NCBI GenBank assembly: GCA_038848005.1
Contig: JAWCNZ010000018.1
Coordinates: 1-27,979 of the forward strand
Length of the DNA stretch: 27,979 nucleotides
Direction: 5' to 3'
Source: JAWCNN01 sp038848005
GTDB taxonomy: Archaea > Thermoproteota > Bathyarchaeia > Bathyarchaeales > Bathycorpusculaceae
In this document: positions 22,525 through 27,979 of the stretch, one piece after another
Layout of the letters: each line of letters starts with the position of its first letter
How positions within the stretch are numbered: position 1 is the first letter of the stretch
The notes under the pieces: generated by a model
The model's input: the letters and a program-made list of their open reading frames with translations, nothing else
What the model was told of the DNA's origin: nothing
Databases searched by the model: none
Made by a program: the position numbers and the translations under genes

Positions 22525-23559
22525 TTGTTATTTGACCCAAGACCCAAAACCAAAAGAGAAGAAATATTCAACAGAGAAAAAGAGTTTAAAGAATTAGAAA
22601 GAAACATTGACCTGCCATTAATCGTTATTAGTGGAGTTAGAAGAGTAGGCAAAACATCAATATTAAACGGATTCCTGAATGAAGTTGATATTGCCAGTGT
22701 GGTTCTCGATTTAAGGAGTCTGCCTAAAAACTATGGCAACAGACTTTTATACGAAATTATTGAGAGGGCGTTATCCTCAAAATTGGATAAATTCGTCGAT
22801 TTGCTTAAGGGTATCTCCTCAATAAAAATACTCGGAAACGAAGTGGAAATAAAATGGAAGGGAAGGGGCGCAATAACACTATCATCCCTATTTGATTCTT
22901 TAAATAAAAAGAGGGTTATAATTGCCTTTGACGAAGCCCAAAAACTAAGAGGTCCAAGGTCTAATGAAATATTGAATGCGTTGGCACATGCATATGACTA
23001 CGATAAAAACTTAACTTTCATTTTCACAGGGTCTGAAGTTGGCTTGCTCTATGATTTCCTCGGTGTGGAAAAGGGGGGTTCTCCACTTTACGGCAGATAC
23101 CACTACACTTTAAATGTTGAAAGGTTCACCAATGATGTTGCTGAAAGTTTTTTAAGAGCTGGTTTTAAGGAGTATGGCTTAGATATAGACGAAGAAGTTT
23201 TGAATTGTGCCGTTAAATTTTTCGATGGAATACCTGGATGGCTAGCCTTTTTTGGCAATGAATTTTGTAGAGGAAGGAAAAAGTTTGAGCAAATCAAAGA
23301 AATCGCCGTAAACGTGGCGTTAGAAGAATTAAACCATTTAGTCAAGGAAAGGGGGAGAAGGTGTGCCACCGTGCTGAAGGCAGTTGCAACTGGAGAAAAC
23401 AGCTGGAGCAGAGTTAAAAGGTACGTTGAAGAAAAAGAGGGAACAACATTGTCATCCAGCATTTTATTAAACGCCCTTAACAGCCTAGAAAATTTAAGCA
23501 TAATAAAGGATTATAGGTTTCTAGACCCCGTGTATAAAGAGGCTTCTTTGAGGCTTTAG
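22525..23559 (+). CDS. Archaeal AAA ATPase (PF01637-like)
   Basis: This 344-aa ATPase starts MLFDPRPKTKREEIFNREKE, the standard opening of the archaeal ATPase family. Walker A is GVRRVGKT (37-44), Walker B is RVIIAFDEAQK (D136, E137), and a sensor-like segment FIFTGSEVGLLYDFL follows. The C-terminal third (about 255-344) looks like a winged-helix DNA-binding domain. TTG 22525 is the start that gives the family N-terminus. These ATPases often occur in many copies, sometimes linked to mobile or defence loci, but their function is poorly known. The palindromic repeats at its start suggest tight, maybe self, regulation. No partner gene is adjacent; the next gene converges with it. Confidence 0.88.
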   Translation: MLFDPRPKTKREEIFNREKEFKELERNIDLPLIVISGVRRVGKTSILNGFLNEVDIASVVLDLRSLPKNYGNRLLYEIIERALSSKLDKFVDLLKGISSIKILGNEVEIKWKGRGAITLSSLFDSLNKKRVIIAFDEAQKLRGPRSNEILNALAHAYDYDKNLTFIFTGSEVGLLYDFLGVEKGGSPLYGRYHYTLNVERFTNDVAESFLRAGFKEYGLDIDEEVLNCAVKFFDGIPGWLAFFGNEFCRGRKKFEQIKEIAVNVALEELNHLVKERGRRCATVLKAVATGENSWSRVKRYVEEKEGTTLSSSILLNALNSLENLSIIKDYRFLDPVYKEASLRL

Positions 23560-24593
23560 GCTTTTTCGAACACTGCGATTTCCCGTGTTAGGCTTCTGTG
23601 AATATAAACGAAATGCGATTCCAAATGCCTATAACCAAATTTTGCGGCTAGGCTTGTAATGTTTAACGTTTTTGGAGCGGCTACGCAAACACGTTTTCCG
23701 CTGTTGAGCGTTTCATGAACAGCCTCTAAAAACGTTTCAACTATTTGTTTTGTGGTTCGTTTCATGGTGGATGCGCTTCTCCCATAAGGCGGGTCTGCAA
23801 CGACGCAGTCCACTTTCGTTATTGGCGGTTTTGCAGCGTCTGCAACTACAACGCCTTCTGGGTTGACGCCAAAATATTTCATGTTTTTGATTGTTCCCTT
23901 AACCATGCGCTTTTGAATGTCCAACCCTAAAATGCGACAGCCCATAAGCGCGGCTTCTATGAGTATGCTTCCCGTTCCGCAAAACGGGTCGAAAACTAAC
24001 CCGCCAGTTTTTGGTTTAGCTAAGTTCACCATGCACCTTGCAAGTTTGGCTGGCATAGCCGACGGGTGGAAAAAGGGCTTCTTTTTGGGGCGTCTCTCAA
24101 CGAACTGCTTCGGCGGAAACTCCGCAATTTTCACGCCGAAAACAAACTTTCCATCAGTTAAAATCCCAAAGAAGGTTTTATCTGGATTTTTAAGGTTTAC
24201 TTTTGCCTTTTCTTTTTTATTGATGATTATTTCGCCGAGTTTTCTTTCAATTGCCATACTGTCAATGTGTGCGCAGTGATTTTTTACGTGTTTTACACGA
24301 ACTGCGAAGCTTTCGCCGTTTTTCAAAAATTCGTTTGAGTTTATGGCGTTTGCAGCTTTAACTATCTCGTTTATTTCCGCTTTACAAGTGAAAAGTTCCA
24401 GCCCGCAAAGCCTAGTGAATGCTGCTCTGCGTTTTATGGTTTCTACACAGTTTAATTCCGCTTCAAGCCTTAATGTTTGGTCAAGTTTCTCACATATCCT
24501 AAACGGGTGGTTTTCCGCTTCTAAAATGGCTTTTAACTCGGCAATCGGTAGTGTTTCATGTTCTCCTGAAAGCAAAAAGAAAAGTTTAGTCAC
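23556..24593 (-). CDS. tRNA (guanine10-N2)-methyltransferase, Trm-G10/Trm11 family
   Basis: This 345-aa enzyme has an N-terminal THUMP-type region (residues 1 to about 160) that binds tRNA. A Rossmann methylase follows, with motif I FDPFCGTGS (201-209), GLDIQKRM (motif II) and catalytic DPPYG (267-271). COG1041 members make m2G or m2,2G at tRNA position 10. The start is GTG 24593: AAGGAG lies seven bases before it at the end of the prs gene, and the protein then begins TKLFFLLSGEHETLP. A longer reading into prs would only translate the neighbour out of frame. It is the last gene of the HMG-CoA reductase-prs-methylase operon. Confidence 0.9.
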   Translation of the reverse strand: MTKLFFLLSGEHETLPIAELKAILEAENHPFRICEKLDQTLRLEAELNCVETIKRRAAFTRLCGLELFTCKAEINEIVKAANAINSNEFLKNGESFAVRVKHVKNHCAHIDSMAIERKLGEIIINKKEKAKVNLKNPDKTFFGILTDGKFVFGVKIAEFPPKQFVERRPKKKPFFHPSAMPAKLARCMVNLAKPKTGGLVFDPFCGTGSILIEAALMGCRILGLDIQKRMVKGTIKNMKYFGVNPEGVVVADAAKPPITKVDCVVADPPYGRSASTMKRTTKQIVETFLEAVHETLNSGKRVCVAAPKTLNITSLAAKFGYRHLESHFVYIHRSLTREIAVFEKA

Positions 24594-24595
24594 TT

Positions 24596-25483
24596 TTACG
24601 CTCCTTTTTGGGTTAGGGCTTTGCTTATTAAGGGTGCAATGGAAACAACGCTTACTACGGATGGAACGGTGTCCGTGCCGATTATGGCTTCGGCTCCGCT
24701 TTCCAAAATCTTTTTTTGGGCGTCTCCCATCAAAAGCGGATGCACACAAGCCGCATAAACCTTTCTTGCGCCTTGCTCTTTTGCGTATTTGACGGCTTTC
24801 GCCATTGTCCCGCCGCTGCTAATAATGTCATCAAAAATTATCACGTCTCTACCATTAACTTGTAAAGCCTTCTCATCAAGCGTAACATTTCCAGTTGCAA
24901 CATCCCTTTTCGTCGCAATGTAATCAAACCCACCCTTTAAGATGCTGTCGGCTTCAGCAGCCACATTAAGCGCTTTTTTACCCATTGAAAGCGAAACTGG
25001 ATTTTCCACTAACCCTTCAGTTTTGAAATATTCTGCCAAAAGCGGAATAGCCGACAAATCTTCAACTGAAATGTTAAAGGCTTTTAACGCTGATGGGCTG
25101 TGCGCATTCACTGTTATAAGCCTATCCGCACCACATTTCTCCAACAACTTCACAATTGTTTTTATACTGAAGGCTTCCCCGGGCAAAAACCGTTTGTCTT
25201 GGCGGCTGTAAGCCAAATAGGGCACTATGGCTGTTATGCTTTTTGCTTTTAAGTCTTTGGCGTTGTCAGCCATAAGCAAAAGTTGGATAAGCCTTTGCTC
25301 TTGGGGTGGACTTGTGGTTTGTATTATTGCCACTTCTTCGCCTTCCAGCGAATCCACGTTAAAGCGGATGTAGGATTCACCGTCTGGAAAAGTTTTGAAA
25401 ACAACAGGTACAACTTCCATTCCTAAAAGCTCAGCTGTTTTTATGGCAAGCTCCTTCGAAGCTGGTCCGGGAATTATCTTCAT
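24596..25483 (-). CDS. prs: Ribose-phosphate pyrophosphokinase (PRPP synthetase)
   Basis: This 295-aa enzyme makes PRPP from ribose 5-phosphate and ATP. It shows FPDGESYIRF (32-41), VPYLAYSRQDKRFLPGEAFS (catalytic loop region, 87-106), NAHSPSALKAF and the PRPP-binding loop DVIIFDDIISSGGTM (213-227, Asp218-Asp219). The length fits archaeal enzymes, shorter than the bacterial roughly 315. PRPP feeds the purine pathway whose genes lie elsewhere in the window. It starts 15 bases after the HMG-CoA reductase stop, with GGCGAGAG as the likely ribosome-binding site. Confidence 0.95.
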   Translation of the reverse strand: MKIIPGPASKELAIKTAELLGMEVVPVVFKTFPDGESYIRFNVDSLEGEEVAIIQTTSPPQEQRLIQLLLMADNAKDLKAKSITAIVPYLAYSRQDKRFLPGEAFSIKTIVKLLEKCGADRLITVNAHSPSALKAFNISVEDLSAIPLLAEYFKTEGLVENPVSLSMGKKALNVAAEADSILKGGFDYIATKRDVATGNVTLDEKALQVNGRDVIIFDDIISSGGTMAKAVKYAKEQGARKVYAACVHPLLMGDAQKKILESGAEAIIGTDTVPSVVSVVSIAPLISKALTQKGA

Positions 25484-25498
25484 TTATCTCTCGCCGTT

Positions 25499-26779
25499 TT
25501 AAATGCTGTTACGTTTAGAGCTGAACTGTTTTATTAGTTCTTTTGCTCTGTCCATGCGTATTTTTCTTTCTTCAACCATTTTTTCAGCAACCAAATCTAT
25601 TAATTCGCCTGTTGCGCCTGCGGCTATGGCTATGTTTCTTGCGTGGAGCGACATGTGTCCACGTTGTATGCCTTCGTGGGCTAAAGCCCTTAAAGCAGCC
25701 AAGTTTTGCGCTAAGCCAACCGCCGCCAAAACTTCGGCGAGTTCGTTTGCTGTTTTTACCCCTAAAATTTTTAGGCATATTTTTGCTATTGGATGGGTTC
25801 GCACCGCTCCGCCTATAAGCCCAACAGCCATTGGTAATTCAATTGAACCGACTAAATTTCCGTTTTCGTTTTTCTCCCATGTTGAAAGCGTCGTGTAACA
25901 GCCGTTTCTAGCTGCGTAAGCATGAGCGCCCGCTTCCACGGCGCGGTGGTCGTTGCATGTTGCGATTACAACGGCTATTATGCCATTCATTATGCCCTTG
26001 TTGTGGGTTGCCGCCCGATACGGGTCTGCAGCGGCGAAAGCCCAAGCGTTTACAATGCCGTCTACAACCTCTTCTCCGCCAACAGCCTCTTTAGGCACGG
26101 TGCACCAGGCTCTTGCAAGGCGTTTTGTAGCTAAGTTTGAGATAATTCGCAAATAAACACGTCCACCCGTTATTCGCTCTATTAGGGGGGCAACTGCCTC
26201 GCACATGGTGTTTACAGCATTAGCGCCCATAGCATCACGGCAGTCCACATGTAATTCCGCTATAACCATTGGTCCCAGCGTTGTTTGGATAACCTTTGCC
26301 TCCAAGTCTTTGGCTCCGCCGCCGACTGAAACAAGCACAGGGTCTTGCTCGTTGGCTTTCTTTAAAATTTCCTCTTTGGCTTGTAGTATCCGCATTTTAG
26401 CCGCATAAGGGTCTTTTATGTCGACGGTTTGGATTTGTCCAATCATTATTGGTGGTGTGCTGCTTGTATGGAAGCCTCCGCCTTCCCGTGCCATTTTAGC
26501 TGCATAGCTGGCTGCAGCCACTACGGATGGTTCTTCAATAGCCATTGGAACCAAATAATCACGCCCGTTTATGAGGAAGTTGACGGCTATGCCCAATGGC
26601 ACTGGAATGGCGCCGACAACGTTTTCTATCATGCGATCAGCCAAATCTAAAGGTAAACTGCCAGTGTTCTGCAACAAAGCGGCTTCTTCGTCTGTTAAGT
26701 CTGCGAATTCCTTAACAAACTGTAAACGTTCTCTAGGGCTTAGTTTATAGAAACCTGAAACCAAAGATGATTTATCCAC
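25499..26779 (-). CDS. hmgA: HMG-CoA reductase, class II
   Basis: This 426-aa enzyme reduces HMG-CoA to mevalonate for isoprenoid lipid synthesis. It has ENVVGAIPVPLGIAVNF (52-68), EEPSVVAAASYAAKM with catalytic Glu83, HNKGIMNGI with Lys261, NDHRAVEAGAH with Asp277, and GHMSLHARNIA with His379, aligning closely with the Pseudomonas mevalonii enzyme. It has the ENVVGxxPxPxG form and the length of class II, which in archaea is known from Archaeoglobus and Thermoplasmatales; many other archaea have class I. The start is GTG 26779 with GAGGG upstream and a TATA-like TTTAAAGG region around 26810. It heads the operon with prs and the methylase. Confidence 0.95.
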   Translation of the reverse strand: MDKSSLVSGFYKLSPRERLQFVKEFADLTDEEAALLQNTGSLPLDLADRMIENVVGAIPVPLGIAVNFLINGRDYLVPMAIEEPSVVAAASYAAKMAREGGGFHTSSTPPIMIGQIQTVDIKDPYAAKMRILQAKEEILKKANEQDPVLVSVGGGAKDLEAKVIQTTLGPMVIAELHVDCRDAMGANAVNTMCEAVAPLIERITGGRVYLRIISNLATKRLARAWCTVPKEAVGGEEVVDGIVNAWAFAAADPYRAATHNKGIMNGIIAVVIATCNDHRAVEAGAHAYAARNGCYTTLSTWEKNENGNLVGSIELPMAVGLIGGAVRTHPIAKICLKILGVKTANELAEVLAAVGLAQNLAALRALAHEGIQRGHMSLHARNIAIAAGATGELIDLVAEKMVEERKIRMDRAKELIKQFSSKRNSI

Positions 26780-26911
26780 GAATATCCCTCAAATCCTAAT
26801 AACGTCCTTTAAATGTATTATTAAATGTTTAATTTTAATCAGAATTTTAAATTCATAATCTTTTAGTGTTTTTGGTAGTCCAAATCAGAACTGAAATTAA
26901 AGGGAGCGGTT

Positions 26912-26932
26912 AAATGCCTTTAAATGGCATTT
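26912..26932 (+). repeat. Hairpin over the start codon of the 55-aa ORF
   Basis: AAATGCC (26912-26918) and GGCATTT (26926-26932) form a 7-bp stem with a 7-nt AT-only loop, and the ATG at 26914 lies inside the 5' arm. In mRNA this could mask the start codon. The region before it, 26780-26911, is AT-rich promoter DNA with no gene. Confidence 0.4.
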
Positions 26933-27081
26933 TGGAAATCACGAAAAGATTTATGCGGGAAATAATAAATAACAGGAAATTGTTACTGTGTATATTTCTT
27001 ATGTTAGTTTTTGTTGGTGTTGTTGGTGCGGTTGTGCATAATTATATGTCTATGCAAAGTAACGTAGGAGTTAGAACATAG
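26914..27081 (+). CDS. Small membrane protein (55 aa), truncated paralogue of the neighbouring secreted protein
   Basis: This 55-residue frame has GGGAGCGG seven bases before ATG 26914. It encodes a basic N-terminus (KRFMREIINNRK), a single hydrophobic helix LLLCIFLMLVFVGVVGAVV, then HNYMSMQSNVGVRT and a TAG. The last part resembles residues 29-42 of the secreted protein on the other strand (YNYMYMYATPVGVRGA) just after its signal peptide. I infer that it is either a 3'-truncated copy of that gene or a small anchored peptide derived from it. The clear ribosome-binding site suggests it is still translated. Confidence 0.55.
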   Translation: MPLNGILEITKRFMREIINNRKLLLCIFLMLVFVGVVGAVVHNYMSMQSNVGVRT

Positions 27082-27104
27082 AGAAATAAAAAGGGATAGA
27101 ATGT

Positions 27105-27677
27105 TTAACTTTCGACTGTTATCTTCAATGTTATGTCAACAGTATCACTGGTTGTGGCATTGCCAAACCAGAGAATATCCCACTGCACACGCCACCAATT
27201 ATGGTCGCCACTAAGACTATTAAATGCTGTTTCCAAGTCATTTCCACCGTCGTCACCGTGTGGATCCAACCGCAAACTATCTACACTAGTGCCGCCAGAG
27301 TTATATATGGTGATTATGATGTAATCTAAATTCTCATCAGCGTTTGTGCTATATTGATAGTCTGCAATCTCTAATTTTATATTGTGTGCTACTGTGCCGT
27401 TGTTGCAAATCCTCACTGGATCGGTGTATGTGGCAAGTGTACCATTTGATCCTTTCATTCCAGTGAAAGTCACTGTTTGGCGATAGTTGGTTATCGACCC
27501 TGAAGCATTGACAAAATCCGCTCCCTCATAGAAATTCACGTCATAGGCACCTCTCACCCCGACTGGCGTTGCGTACATGTACATATAGTTGTATATTGCT
27601 GCGCTTGCGGTTCCAATGAGCAACGCTGATATTAGCAGTGTTAGGAATTTTAGGCTTTTTTTGATGTTTATCTTCAT
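27105..27677 (-). CDS. Secreted, beta-rich surface protein
   Basis: This 190-aa protein has a classic signal peptide: KINIKK, a hydrophobic stretch LKFLTLLISALLIG, and TASA before AIYNYMYMYA. The mature part is rich in Thr, Ser, Asn and aromatic residues with alternating strands, including VTFTGMKGSNGTLATY, RICNNGTVAHNIKLEI and a C-terminal DTVDITLKITVES, as in immunoglobulin-like or biofilm-matrix folds. Several NxS/T sites could be glycosylated. I do not recognise a named family; a TasA/camelysin-like matrix protein is one possibility. The GGGAGGTG ribosome-binding site lies inside the end of the upstream membrane gene, so the two are co-expressed. Confidence 0.7.
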   Translation of the reverse strand: MKINIKKSLKFLTLLISALLIGTASAAIYNYMYMYATPVGVRGAYDVNFYEGADFVNASGSITNYRQTVTFTGMKGSNGTLATYTDPVRICNNGTVAHNIKLEIADYQYSTNADENLDYIIITIYNSGGTSVDSLRLDPHGDDGGNDLETAFNSLSGDHNWWRVQWDILWFGNATTSDTVDITLKITVES

Positions 27678-27678
27678 T

Positions 27679-27979
27679 TTACATTTTCACCTCCCTTCTC
27701 TTTTTTCTTTCTTTTAGGGTTTCTATCCAAATTTTTACGAGCACGTAGATGCTTATGCCCAAAACTAGGACGCAGGCTATTGTGAGGGCTATGGCTGATG
27801 TTATGAAGGCTGCCTCTCCCCACGAAGGCTTGTAAAAGGCGTATAGGCTTGCGCCGATTATCGTTGCGCCTGCGCCCAAGGCTATGTACCACCATCGTGG
27901 TTTGAAGAACACGTATGTGCCCAACCCCACCACTAATGTGTCGAAGGCTACTATTCCTACGAATGTTGCTTCCCAAGAA
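27679..27979 (-). CDS. Membrane protein, partial at window edge
   Basis: The frame is open to the window edge and ends at 27679, just before the secreted-protein ATG. About 99 residues are visible with three or four hydrophobic segments. A short internal repeat is seen: YVFFKPRWWY, then after about 20 residues YAFYKPSWGE. The C-terminus is a basic tail (LKERKKRREVKM). A GTG or TTG inside the window could start a shorter 84-residue form, but the upstream frame (SWEATFVGIVAFDTLV) is also membrane-like, so the gene probably begins outside. Function unknown; it may help export or anchor the secreted protein encoded next. Confidence 0.6.
   Translation of the reverse strand, partial: SWEATFVGIVAFDTLVVGLGTYVFFKPRWWYIALGAGATIIGASLYAFYKPSWGEAAFITSAIALTIACVLVLGISIYVLVKIWIETLKERKKRREVKM

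Noticed and set aside
24594..24749. N-terminal extension of the Trm-G10 gene to 24749
   Set aside because: It reads through prs in another frame, is low-complexity basic sequence, and the GTG at 24593 has an AAGGAG site at the right distance.

Overview
The window is archaeal chromosome. It carries L15e and L13e ribosomal proteins, RNase P proteins Rpp30 and Pop5, a COG1325 exosome-linked protein, an archaeal-type EF-2, a Trm-G10 type tRNA methylase, PurP and class II HMG-CoA reductase. L13e and the TACK-like operon content suggest a member of the TACK group, possibly Bathyarchaeia. This placement is inferred from gene content only; no 16S rRNA is present. TTG and GTG starts, Shine-Dalgarno sequences and TATA boxes are all in use.

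Layout. 1-3480: a TFIIB-like zinc-ribbon fragment, then three paralogous COG1665-type nucleotidyltransferases (two in tandem, one inverted). 3493-5364: a divergent pair, an ECF-transporter S component and a CitG-like triphosphoribosyl-dephospho-CoA synthase, separated by two near-identical 12-bp palindromes exactly 20 bp apart. 5590-6146: gene remnants of a JAMM/MPN+ metalloprotease and of the alpha and beta subunits of a 2-oxoacid:ferredoxin oxidoreductase, followed by tRNA-Pro(GGG). 6537-7342: a frame-disrupted CPBP (CAAX-type) membrane protease. 7317-12087: purine genes purE (class II, animal-like), purC and, on the other strand, a long-form purP. Among them lie small membrane ORFs and an acylphosphatase with a repeat coiled-coil tail, both apparently broken by one-base indels. 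12258-16890: a small ORF with a strong ribosome-binding site, a COG2112-type kinase, a divergent EF-2, an OGG1-type DNA glycosylase, a thioredoxin-like protein and a CAU-anticodon tRNA. 16975-20551: a zinc protein, a rhomboid protease, a candidate C/D box sRNA, and the L15e-L13e-COG1325-Rpp30-Pop5 operon. 20725-24593: a TIM-barrel protein, RNase Z, an archaeal AAA ATPase behind palindromic repeats, and Trm-G10. 24596-26779: prs and HMG-CoA reductase, in one operon with Trm-G10. 26914-27979: a 55-aa membrane ORF resembling the start of the neighbouring secreted protein, that secreted protein, and a partial membrane protein.

Most of the window is housekeeping: de novo purine synthesis (PurE, PurC, PurP, fed by PRPP from Prs), tRNA processing and modification (RNase P, RNase Z, Trm-G10) and translation. 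The most unusual points are an EF-2 with methionine at the diphthamide position, the shared operator between an uncharacterised vitamin-type transporter component and a CitG-like enzyme, the triplicated nucleotidyltransferase, the palindromes abutting the ATPase start codon, the candidate C/D sRNA, and a cluster of decayed genes.
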